Shown here one piece after another: positions 11,476 through 22,993 of a stretch of DNA of 64,000 bases. The translations under genes and the position numbers were made by a program. The stretch covers positions 3,659,326 to 3,723,325 of the forward strand of contig ML133436.1 of the NCBI GenBank assembly GCA_003864495.1, in the 5' to 3' direction. Below the pieces are notes generated by a model. That model was not told the origin of the DNA. It saw only the letters and a program-made list of their open reading frames with translations, and did not search any database. The stretch is from Nemopilema nomurai. Its lineage: Eukaryota > Cnidaria > Scyphozoa > Rhizostomeae > Rhizostomatidae. Every line of letters starts with the position of its first letter. Positions within the stretch are counted from its first letter, which is position 1.

Positions 11476-14400
11476 GTAAGTATTCCTAGCCTTCATTAAT
11501 CACCAATTATGAAGTCGTTGCGAGGTGGATGCTTCTGTTGTAAACACCTAAATTTGCATTCCATGCCAAACATCTATTTTGAGTAGATTCGCAGTTTCTT
11601 TGCAGCGGTTCTTTGCAACGGTTTTAGCTACTCTTAATTGGATGACCAATTTGCAATGTCAGATGACAAGCAACGGTATAAATCAATCTGAAAGACAAAA
11701 TGATATCAGATATTTTTCACTGCAATATAAGGGGCAACATAATTTGTTCTGTTTGGCCACTCTCTCAACTGCAAAGAGAAATATACTATATAAAATATAT
11801 ATGCAGCACCGTAAAAAGGAATTATCTTGAAATAAAAATCATAAATGAAAATGTTGGACAAAAATGTACGATGGAAATGGGAAATGAGAAATTAAAAAGC
11901 AATATTATATTTTTTCATTTTATTAATGAGCTGGAAGCTGGATATAAATGTAGTTCTCTAACAAAGATCGATTAAGTTGACGCCGCTTGGTCGATTAAAA
12001 GGATTCAATCATTTGTAGGAATGACAGTTTTGATGTAGGAGTTAATCACCATTGAAGATTGGCGAGGCTGATTTTGCTAAGCAAAAACAAAAAATTTACT
12101 CTTTTCTTGAAAGATTCAAGATTCACGATGTTTGATTCACTTTTAATCTCTTTTTGGCTTAGCGAATGCAAGGTTTCGATTGGGTTATTTTAATGGTTTC
12201 AGTTGCGCTTCCCTTCCCTATCGGTCAATCTAAGATTTCCGCAATTAGTTGGCTCATATCCAATCCAACTGAAGTTACTTCTTCTGCGTTTTCTTTAATA
12301 TCCTTCTGCATTAGAAAACCCTCAGACGAAAAATGATAAAAATTTGCGCAATGCCGCTCGTCATGGCAACGGAAAGCATCTTTTGTTAGGATCGTTGCAT
12401 GGTTGCATCAGTCAGCGGTGTTGACGTCATCCAAAGGCATCCTCCTAAACCCAATTCGTAGAGATCTCTATTTTGTGCCCAGTTGTAAGCAGTGACCTCC
12501 ACGGTGATTGGTCGATCTATTTTAAGACTGAAATTATAATTGGTTGATTTGTCTCTAAACAGAAAGCAACTTCCCCTCCATTATAAAATCATCCAACAGG
12601 CAAATATCATCTCAATGCGTCATGATTTCAGTTCTGGGCCTTCAGCCTGTGAGCTTCAGTCCTGGCTTGAATGGGTTTCGATTTGGGTGTTTAGCACTGT
12701 TTACAAACTAGCTTTCCATATAAGAGTAGTCCAGGTCGTTTTTTATAGTTACTGGTACAATACCAAATAACTCGGCATAATCTTTATGACAAACATAAAC
12801 AGTCTTGAAAAAAGTTAAAAACACTATCAATTCGCTAAATTTGATACATATTTCACTGCCATCTTCACAACTCTTCTTCCCGATGCTTTAACAAAAATTA
12901 CAGCCATAACGGGGAAGTCATAGAACCGCCTAAGGAGGGGATAGGTGTGTTGAGTTGGAGAGGCCTCGCTGACTCAGGGCTGTGTTGTCGTATCGCACCA
13001 CTGCCTTGTGGTTAAAAATGGCTTACAATTGATACTTACAAGAACAATGAAGACTTATTGAAATTCTGATAGAAATCACAATCCATGCGTCAGCGTTGTT
13101 TCTCAAAAGAGATTCATATGCCACACACGAGTGTACTGAAAACAATTAGGTGCTCATCCGGGAACTCTGCTCAACAATACCCTCTTTGTATTCTCTCGTT
13201 TCATCTGAAGCCTCATTAGCATTCCTTTGAATATGCTGATAATTAGAATTCTTTCATGCAAAACACTAACATTGGGAATTATGGAAATTGGGATAACTGG
13301 ACGGGAAAGAAGAGGACGCAAGTCAAATTGTCTACAGACTTAGAAAGAGTAAACAGTAAGCAAAGTGTTGTTTATGTTACCAGTTTGTTTGAACACATCG
13401 CTTGTTTCTTTAGGGATGTTCTTCTATAAATTTCAGATCATTTCAGCTTGGTTTTAGAAGGAATTTATTGAGATTTTTGAGTCAACCGCTTAGCCAAATG
13501 TGTAGACATCTGCTTCTAAACGTCCTGCAACAAGCGATGTAAAGTTTGTCAACGCTTTGACTTTCTTTTCCCTCTGCTAAGAAGGCAAACCTACCCTCTG
13601 TATCAAAGTATTCAGTATCTGTTACCTGTTTCAAGTTCTTTCGTCAGACATAACGCTCCCGTCGGTTGTCAAAGTCAAACTGATTCAAAAGCTGATCTTG
13701 TTGTGAATGATCCAATGCTTCGCCATTATTGGGGAAACCTTGACGGAAAATATAAAAATACTTGTAGTAGTACTAGTTTATGTTTCATATCCTTTCCTTG
13801 AAAACTTGTTGGCTGAAATCACAGCAAGTAGCTCAAGTTTGTTCTTGGGTTTACGAAGTGTTTTGTGAAGAAGTAGCCAACTGGATACGGAACGGCCTTA
13901 ATCGCATGAGTTGCTCCTTTGGCCTAATTCGCAGAATTTTGCTGCAATAACATGCATCATGTGAAAATCCAAGAAAGCATGCGCTATAGTGCGTGAAAAT
14001 CTTATTATATTTTCTCTGAAATGCAGTTTGAAGGGAGAGGTGGGGGACATTTTGCCAGAAAGTGCTTGCGAAGCTGTGACGTTTTATGTTCTTGACGCCT
14101 TTCGCATCTTTTCTCCGCGTTTGCACCCAGGAGACTTGAGTTTGCACCCAGGAGACTTGGGGAACACAGGCGAATAGTAGTCTCAGCAGATTGAGGATTA
14201 TTTTGGGCGATTTGCCATGTGCCACTTTTGCCGCACTATTTCCAGAAGCGGGAAATTTCAATCTAATCACCTCAAATATTGCTTAGGAAAGTAAAGCGAA
14301 TCACGCTGAATGGCAACTGGTGCGTGCAATAGGTACAGTGCACGGGCCGAGATTTCTTTAGGTACGTAACAACAAACCAACGGTAATATTCCAGTGCAAT

Positions 14401-17400
14401 TCCTTGCTTCTCAATTATTAGGATTGGAATGATTAGAAGCACAATCACGATTATCAAAATTCAAGAAATTTCTCTCAGTACCAACTTTTCAAAGTTTAAA
14501 TGACTTGGAACTTCTTTTAGCATTGGAGACATAGCCGGCTAATATTCTGTGTCACATTGCTACGAATTTTTCAAACTACTTGCTTACTTCAAACTGTAAC
14601 CTCTCAAGTACTCTTTAGATTTAGAACATCTGTAGTGCATTTGATACATGAGCCAAATACTATTCCAGTGGAAATTTTCTGTTGCATTCTACATTTTAGA
14701 CCGCGGTCTCAGATACTTCAAAGAATATACTTTTCTTAGATCTACCTCTTAGAGCACTAATTTCATTTCTAGTGCTGTTGTTAAGCTGTTTTATTGAAAG
14801 TACGCTTTTATACATGCTGCTTTCTGTACAAAAATGGGATGTAAACCTTTTGTGCATCCTCAGCAATGTTAATAATAGTAGCAATCGATATACTACTAAT
14901 GTAGCTTTGTCATATTGTTACATATTGTCATAAATGTAAACCGATTCAATATCGTCTGGCATTGATGCTTTTTAGGACCCATCATTACTACATCTCTGAT
15001 AAGATTAACGGGTATTTGCTGTCAGAAAATCATTATACTCAGAGGTCAGAGATACAATGAATAGTCGTATCTCTTGTTGATGTATCAGTTGGAAGAGTTT
15101 TAAGCAACGAAAAATTCGTTTGTTTAATTCTAGTGATTGTTCTTTGACTCAACTCAACATCCCATCCAGCTCTCTTCATAGGCTCTATGCCAAGAACTGG
15201 AAATGCATTGAACTCGCAAGCGGTAGTAGAGTGACAAAACAAAGCCATGAGTATGTTACAAGATTTAAGCTAAATCAGCTATTTGAACATTGATTTTAGT
15301 AGCATAGTGTTTGGGGATGTCAAACATTTTTGCGGCAATTTATGCATCATTTCCTACAATCCGTCGACGATCGTTACATCAGGAAACCCATTATGCAAAT
15401 AATTTATGGTAAAGAAGGACTTAAAATTCGGTAGCCCGCTAAGAAATCGTTTTGAGGAAATTAGACTTTGTGATGTAAAATGGCTCATTTCCTCGATGCT
15501 AATTTGTGGCAGACTTCTTGGGTTAAAAATACCGTGCTCTAGATAGGCTCACAGTAACATACGTTCGATTAATGTCCATTTATAGCCAAGGCAGCATACT
15601 GAGCTTGGAATAAGAGACTTTTGTGACTATGAATAGATCACATTGGAGTTGGTTTCCAGATCTCCACTTGGATAAACCTCCAGACTGTGAGCCTTGCCCA
15701 CACAGTAACCAGCAACACAAAAGTCATGGCCCTATTCACTTGATATAAATACCAAACTACGTTTAACATACCACACACCGAACTAATTCTGGAAATCGTT
15801 GAACAAAATTTCTTCTCAGTCAGTGTTCCGAAAGCCTTTAAATGAAAATTTTTCCCAAATCCACCCATTGTCAATAAGTTCTTTTTACGGATGTAATTGC
15901 ACGAGTTCATAAATGCAGTTATCTGAAACTCAGTACATGGTATGAAGCATCATTTTGGTATGAGGAACAGTGATAGTATTACTCAAATGCAGCATCATAA
16001 ATCTGTGTTTTGCGACAAAGCCGCGAGCTGCAAAGATGTTTGAATAAAGAAAAGGATATGTCATTAGCAAGTTAAGCCTAAGTATTGAAAGTATACTTAA
16101 GAAGAGCTATCTTGGCCTAGTTTGCCTTGTGTTTGTATTTGGCGTCCCGTGTTGCTTCCTATTCCTAACAGAGAGCACAATGTTTTGCGTTGATTTATAT
16201 TTTCCGATTATTTGGTGGCAATTTCTTGTTTGAAATAGCGACGGGACTGATGGTAACCAGTAAGGATACTGTCTGCTATTGAACAGGAGGAAGAAAGGAT
16301 ATCTTTCAGTTTCAAAATGGTTCCTCGACTTTCGATATAATATTTTTTAAAGCAGAAAGCTATTGATAGGGATTTCCAGGAAATATTTCATGTATTTTTC
16401 GAACAACACTCGAAGAAATAAGCTGTTTAAAAGAAAAACAAAACGAAACCATATGTCGAGGTCATACTTTGATTTTACCACAAACCAAAAAACTTTTTTA
16501 TGTTTCTAAAGCATTCCAGAGTTCTTTCAAATGGTAAGACGCGAAATTAGTTTTCCAACGATTTTCAAACCACCCGATCAAAAAGGTCTTGCCTTTAATA
16601 GAACTGATTGTATGGGAATATTGAGATTCACACTGCTTATAACACATAAAATCATTGTTAAACGCAAAGCAGAAGCTAGTAAACATGCGCTTCGAAGATT
16701 GTGATTATTCTTCGTGTCATCTCCATAGTTTCTTCAGTAGCGAGGGCAGGTGTACTGGGTAGCTCATGCAGCTGTATGGCCACGAAGCTTGCAGCCGCAA
16801 TTCCACTTCCTTTTGCGTCATCGAGGATTTCTGGCTGGCAAATGCTCACCGAAACTGAACGATTATCTCATCAATATGCTGAAGAGTCTACCTTAAGATG
16901 TCCACCAAATGTAGATTGGAGCTAGTCGAATTCAAGTTAATCCACATCGCTAGAACCAATTCGCAAATTCACGATGTCGCCACGTTTGAACGGCATCATC
17001 ATATTGAATAGGCCAGTGGCTTGAGAACCTATGGTCGGAAAAGCTAGCAGAATTATGGTAGCGTGGAGCATTGAACTGAATGCAGCGATGGATTGCGCGA
17101 TGTGATTGTCAGTGTGCAGCTTATTGTGTCCTCTTTTCATATTCTGACTTTTATTTCCGAATCAATCGATATGATCTCCGCTAGGATTTGCTCACATTCA
17201 AATTATCTCTCACTTCTGCTTTTTTGAGATGTTGTGAGCCCCGTGGCGTAGCTTACCTTCAGTTGGTGGAAGGGGTGACGGTCGTAAAACCATTTTGAAT
17301 GAAATGTTCATATTTTGTGCCTCAAGTGTTTTTCTAACGTTCCCTCAACATAATCGTCTTTGAATTGGTTAAGGTGGCTATCAATTGCCACAGTAGCTAA

Positions 17401-17858
17401 TTCCGTTTTTAAAAAGCATAGCTCGTATTCATCTAATTTCATGAAGCATCATAGCAGTTTATTGTCAAATGCCTGTTGGCGCGACCAAGCAATGAGTAGA
17501 GTGGACATCATTGATCCTAAATAGTTCTGTTTTAACTAAAAAGTTCTTCTAGTAATAGTTTTAAAAACAGTTGAAGAAAAGTTGGTTTCGCTCTATAATG
17601 TGAGCATAATATTAAATAATGTAGGCACCTTAGCTTAATAAACTGTTTTGGTGATGCCCCACTCTTTTTGGAACTCCTCTAGAGGAGTCAGCATTCTTGC
17701 AAGAACCGCACAATGTGTCTTTTGCTATGTGTTGGATGAAACAGCCTTTGCTTGAAAGTGCCGAATTCTACTAGTAATTAAAAGCTACTCCCATTAGAAA
17801 TCAAAATAATCCTTTCTTGCTTGTTTGAAAATTCTTGCGATTTCCCATTGCCTTTCAG
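11476..17858. other. Long stretch without supported exons (possible intron 1 of the zinc-finger gene)
   Basis: About 6.4 kb, AT-rich. It contains a 21-bp direct duplication near 14120 and scattered short open frames on both strands without family similarity. No PR/SET-domain exon was found, which argues against, but does not exclude, a PRDM-type protein for the downstream zinc-finger gene. Confidence 0.4.
14120..14161. repeat. 21-bp tandem duplication
   Basis: Two near-identical adjacent copies of TTTGCACCCAGGAGACTTG (plus two bases each). They create a repeated VSWVQT in a minus-strand open frame of 139 codons that shows no other protein character. Confidence 0.75.
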
Positions 17859-20800
17859 ACGTTGGAAGAATTTTCCATAAACTCAGCGAGAAAGATGACT
17901 ACAATGACACCGAAAACTTTTTTGACAACAAGCCAGCAGGCGAAGCAGGCCTTAGTTAGCAAGGAAATCAACATTGACGAACGAAGGAGCAGCGCCTTGA
18001 GTGCGGCTCGTGTCTCCGTGATCACATCCACATACTCATTACCACCAAAGACGACGGCCAACGCTGAAAACAACATGGACGACAATGCTCTAGTAGCAGC
18101 TGCAGCTAAACAAGCAGAAACGAAAGACGAGACGAGTGAGTCTCACCTTAGTGCTCTTTGTTAAACGTTGAATGTGAAGCAGGCTTTCAGGGTGTGCAGT
18201 TTTCGCATCAAAATTGAATTGTGAAGGAAATGCGAAGGAGGAAATTCTCCATCGTCTCTCTTGACGATTATCAATCTCCCTCTAGTGGAAATATCAGGTC
18301 GTTATAGAATTTTTGCCGCCGCTTTCATCTAGAAACATGACTGCTTTAGGCACTTCTTACTGCCTCAGTTGCTTTTGCCTCTGACCGCAGCACCCGATTT
18401 TTGTCACTCTATTCAGCCAATTTGTTTGAAGCTTCTATTGCATAAACAGAAAATAAAGAAATTTTTGAAATTTTGCCACTCAGTGCCAGATTATGTGCTC
18501 ATATTTTTCTTCCTTGACTTAAACATTGCAATGAATATGTTCCACCCCTCAATTTGCACCTCTGTATCACACCAATTTTCATTACGAGATTTTGTCTTTC
18601 TGGGTTTTGTCTATAAGCTGCTTGCACAGGTGTGAATTTATCTGCAAGAAAACATGAATCCCGGGTAGGGTGTAAAACATTATTGCAACTGTTGGTTGCT
18701 GTCACTAAAGCAGTATTGGTGAATACATCACATCGCGGTGCATATACCAATGCCTTGCTTTGCGTCTTCTAGAGAAGCCATACGGCGGCAGACCGCTGAA
18801 GTACGAGTGCCCGGAGTGCCAACGGCGGTTCCATGCCCCCAGCCACCTGAAGCGCCACGTGATGAGCCACAGCTCAGAGAGGCCGTTCCAGTGCTCTGTC
18901 TGCGGGAAGGGCTTCTTGCAGGCCTGGCACCTTGGCCGGCACATGACGACACACACCGGCAACAAGCCGTTCAAGTGTGTGGAATGCTCGAAGTCATTCG
19001 GAAGCCGCTTCGAAATGAGGACGCATATCAACTACATCCACAAAGGTGTGGAACTCACTCGCGCTTTGGCTGCTTAGGCCATTCATTAAACATCCAGCAC
19101 ATCGCATTTTGTAAATAGATGTTTTCGTGTACAGCAAAACATTGCTTAAACTTCTAATAAAGTAGCCAGAAGAGTGTTTGTTTGAATTATGTTTGAAATT
19201 CGGTCTGTATGATTTACTATGAGTTTAAAAGAGTTGTTTTGCCAAATATTTACAAGCTTAAAGCGGTTTAGCTAAACCGATGTTTTAATTTGATACAAAC
19301 TCAAATTTCTAAGATATAACGTGGTGCTTGGCTTTCGTTCCACAGGGATCAAAGAACATAAGTGTGAAGTTTGCGGTAAACACTTCACACTGCGAAGCAA
19401 CCTTAAAGTGCACATGCGCAAACATACAGGAGAGAAGCCGTACCAGTGCACATTCTGCTCAAAGAGATTTGGCCAAAGGGGACATTTGCAATATCACATC
19501 AGAAAGCACGAAGGTACCATTTGCTTCCTATCTGCTTCCGTTATTGCGATATCTCTTGCGCATGCCTGTTATCAATTTGCTAGCCGCTTGTGGTTGATGA
19601 TAGATATCTGAGCTCAAAAGGACCTTCACGAAAACTTTTCTCGGCGAGTTCGAAACCGAGACCGAGAACTCTCGCTCGACAGCGGATTTCAAAGTTAATC
19701 TACATTTAGAACACAACTGCAAGGATCTTGAATGGACTTTGTTACTAAGTGTGACTTTTTAGATCTAGTGTGATCTAGTTTTAGGCCTCGTTTGCCAACA
19801 AAGCGAGTGAAACAACCTTCCTTTGTTGATAAGTTTGAATATCACCAAGAAAGTTTGATAAGTTGATAAGTTTGAATATCAATGCTTTCAGGGGTAGTTA
19901 TCGAAATTGAAATCGAGTGCTTTCAGGGTGTAGTTGTGGACAGGGGCGGCGTTGGGGGGTAATCGAGGTAATCGCTGATAGCCTTTTTTCAAAAATTTCA
20001 GGGCTCTTTTATTACTCGCAAAATGATGAAAAACAGGGCGATCAAATTGTTTTGAAAAGTGTTTGCACCATTACAATGGGATAGAGCCCTCTCCTTGCGA
20101 TTCGAGACTCATTCCCTTTTCCTTCCTTTACCACTGTTTGAAAGAGAGTCGATAATTTGCTGAAAATCTTATTGCAAACATCGCTTTTGTTTAATGTGAT
20201 AGCTATTGAAATTGCGGATTAGGATGGCCGTGCCTACGCAACACGAGGCCCCGAGGTAATCATACACAGGAAAGAGCCACTAACTAACCTTCGGCCTAAT
20301 ATCAAAACGCGAACTGCTTATAAGAAACTGAATCCTGATACTGCAAAAAGCTTGCATATTTTATAATGTGAAATACGTGAAAGTGGAAAGGGTGCGATAG
20401 GATAATTGATGTTCCCATTTCGACCAAGAAATTGATTACCAAACTATTAACTATTTTAGGGGGGTTTGACCCGCCCCTGGTTATGGAAAAAGCTTATTTT
20501 GCTAGAATCTGCAATTTATTTCTTTTTTCAGGGGGACCCCCAATATTTCCAAAATGTACTTAGAATCATAAAGAAATCGCACTTCTCTTGGTTTTAGCAT
20601 GTTTAGCCCCCCTTTCCGAAAAATACTTTTTTGTTGGTCTTCGTTGTCCTTAATTGTCGTTCCCAGTTCTCGGTCTCGGTTTCGAACTCGCCGAGAAAAG
20701 TTTTCGTGAAGGTCCTTTTGAGCTCAGATATCTATCATCAACCGCCGCTTGTTGGTATTGGCCCCCCGAAGCTATCTTTGATGTCTCCTCCATGACCCGT

Positions 20801-21923
20801 TTCCAGCCAAATTTTCCTTCATGCCAGATAGGTAGTTAAGTTAAGTTTTTGCAATTAATCTATTCATGGCTCCCAATCAAAATAAATTTTGCTCAACTTT
20901 GGAGAATGATGCAAAAAATTTCACTATCAGTATGCAGAAAAGCGGCCTATGGTTCAAAAGGTAGACAGCGCGTGCGCAATTCGTGACGTAGTAAAAAGAA
21001 AGGGCCTATTGAGTCCTGTGCAATTCGCAATTGACAGCTAAGACGTGGTTCTTTGGTTTATTTAAGGCAAAGACGATTGCAACGATCAGGCGCACTATAA
21101 GGAAATGAGAACGGACGAAAGGGCGTCCAAGTACCCACGCACGAAGCACCGTTCCGTCTCTGACAACTCCGATTGCCAGGATGAGGATGGCGACAGCGGC
21201 ATTGGAAGCTACGAGTCGGAGACGGAGCTCAGTCTGTGCGCATCTCCAGTGCAGCAGGATCACTTCGAGGACAGGCCATTCGCTTGCAGCAAAGCCACGG
21301 CCTCAGTAGAACGGCCATCCAGCCCTGAGTACGGAATGCCCGAGAAGGGGCACCAAAGCCCGTTGAAGAGGCGAAATCCAGACGGCCGGGCGCCGGAAGT
21401 GAAGCCGTTCGTTTGCAACACGTGCAACTGCGGATTCTCTGAAGTCAGCTCATTGAAGGCACACGTGCGCCATTCACATCCGAGAAAGGGTATCGTGGTG
21501 GGTGACTTCCGCTGCGCCTTTTGCCTTGGCAGTTTCTCGTCGATCGAGCTGCTCCACGACCACATTCGCAGCCACCAAGTGTCCGAGAGATGCGCCTGCC
21601 CAGGCGAAAGCACTCGCTTCGCCGCGGGCAGCGAGAGGCCACGGATGTCTGCAAAGTCACTGGCTTTCTCAATCGAGAGCATATGCGCCGATGCCAGCCT
21701 CAAAGCATCTCCAAAACACGAGTTTGCCAGCATGCACTCGGGCATCAGTTCGCCGCAACAAAGCCGAATTCTTCACCAAATGATGATGACGTCACCAGCA
21801 GTTTCGATGCGCAGCAGCCTTGTAAACAGCATGGATGGAGCACATTGCAGCACTGAGATTCATTCCCACACAGACGCTTTCTGCCTTTGCCGTTTAAACA
21901 TGCACCACCTCTACATTCACTGA
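17859..21923 (+). CDS. C2H2 zinc-finger protein, seven fingers, multi-exon
   Basis: Four exons join in frame: 17859-18135, 18773-19045, 19346-19513 and 21067-21923. The three internal introns are all phase 1. The first exon has a plausible acceptor at 17858 (phase 0), and the first internal ATG is at 17895. The joined frame is about 524 codons. Exon 2 encodes fingers 1-3, exon 3 fingers 4-5, and exon 4 fingers 6-7 in a Ser-rich C-terminal region. All have the C-x2-C-x12-H-x3/4-H pattern, for example [20 protein letters not shown]. Linkers between fingers 1-5 resemble TGEKP (SSERPF, TGNKPF, TGEKPY), which points to a DNA-binding nuclear factor. The N-terminal exon is low-complexity (Ala, Thr, Lys). 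Exon 4 is richer in G+C than its surroundings. The family is unassigned; PRDM-like or another polydactyl C2H2 factor is possible. The final intron carries nested transposons. Confidence 0.8.
19592..20743. mobile_element. Non-autonomous Mutator-like element (MULE) with 79-bp TIRs
   Basis: Terminal inverted repeats of 79 bp at 19592-19670 and 20665-20743 match without visible mismatch. Each begins GGTTGATGATAG reading inward. The element is flanked by a perfect 9-bp direct repeat GCCGCTTGT at 19583-19591 and 20744-20752. Long TIRs with a 9-bp target duplication are the hallmark of Mutator-like elements. The interior has no transposase frame, so it would need a transposase supplied in trans. It lies in the last intron of the zinc-finger gene and carries a hAT-like insertion at 19941-20479. 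TIR identity suggests a fairly recent insertion. Confidence 0.88.
19941..20479. mobile_element. hAT-like non-autonomous element nested inside the MULE
   Basis: The left end reads CAGGGGCGG and the right end CCGCCCCTG, giving a 9-bp terminal inverted repeat. The flanks are GTTGTGGA at 19933-19940 and GTTATGGA at 20480-20487, an 8-bp target duplication with one difference, as expected for hAT transposons. The 539-bp interior has no transposase. Because it interrupts the MULE, it inserted later or was carried along with it. Confidence 0.72.
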
Positions 21924-22914
21924 CCGAGCCGTTGCTGAATGACGAAAGTCTCAATAATTGTAGCTAAATTTGACGAAAGCTCTATGCGGTGAGTTTTGAG
22001 TTCGTAGGCAACTTCACGTCACCACTTGCTTTTAAAAACAAGGAAGCAAAGCACTCTATTTTGAATTGCACCGTACCGTACTCTGGATAAAGAAGGTTGT
22101 CCTTTATGAATTAATCTTGAAGCAATTTTAAAAGCAACACGGGAAAAATATCGGTACAACCAAATTTGCAAAAGCACTCGTATAGACGTGAAATAATCAT
22201 GCTGAAAGCTAGACGCTGAGACGCAACCGTCTCTTGTGTTATACTTGCTGCATAGAGCTTTAAATTTGTTATTGTTTGTAAGTTAGATGTAAATGTCTGG
22301 GGAGGGATGGGAGGGGTGGGGTTGTTGGTGTTGACTTATTGACATGACATCCGGTGGCCTTTATGGCCCCGTTGATGATCGCAAGCGTAGTAACTCCGTA
22401 ACGTGACCGTTGCTGCAAATTTTAGACTTAAATAATGATTTTAGCTTCGTGAAATTTCACTCATAGCCTGGTAAACACCGTTGACGAAAAGGCGACTCTC
22501 CATAACACTTTAATATTTGGCTCAAATCATGTCTCAAGTGTAAATAGCGCTACCACAATCCCTTGATATGGGGTGCATTTTGAAGACCTTTTCATACGAA
22601 TGTCTGTCTCAAAAGGCCAGGATTTGCCTATTTGACTGTTCCACGAGTGGCCTTCGGTGGTTTATCACGCTATGAAGCGACGCAGTCTATCGAAGAGAAG
22701 ATTGTGCTAGGCGCTCAGCCGTTTAGCCTAGACTCACTAACTCGACTTATGAAGATAAGCTGACTGCAAGATTGAGCACTTGCTAATGACTCCCTAAGAG
22801 AATTTAGCTATCGAAGACATTGACATTCAGTGTCCTGTCAAAGAGTATGGTGATGTCATATTACATAGAAAAATGGCGCAGTCAGCTTTTCTTTTGCACG
22901 TTTTCGTATTGCAG

Positions 22915-22993
22915 ACGATCAGAGCACACAGACTCTGTATTTGTATCATTAATGAAGCTAACAAGTGACTTAGCTGACCAACTTGTATCACTG
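22915..22993 (+). CDS. Isolated exon-like segment, gene unknown
   Basis: A polypyrimidine-led acceptor (TTTTCGTATTGCAG) is followed by one base and 26 open codons with protein-like composition (SLMKLTSDLADQLVSL), then a GTGAGA donor. No neighbouring exon of compatible phase was identified, so no product can be named. Confidence 0.2.

Noticed and set aside
13851..14270. 139-codon open frame on the minus strand with repeated VSWVQT
   Set aside because: The repeated peptide is only the product of a 21-bp DNA duplication; no domain or homologue recognised.
16937..17140. Minus-strand frame with a hydrophobic N-terminus and a TNF/C1q-like end (FKRGDIVNLRI)
   Set aside because: The resemblance is limited to a few residues, and no adjoining exon with the rest of such a domain was found.
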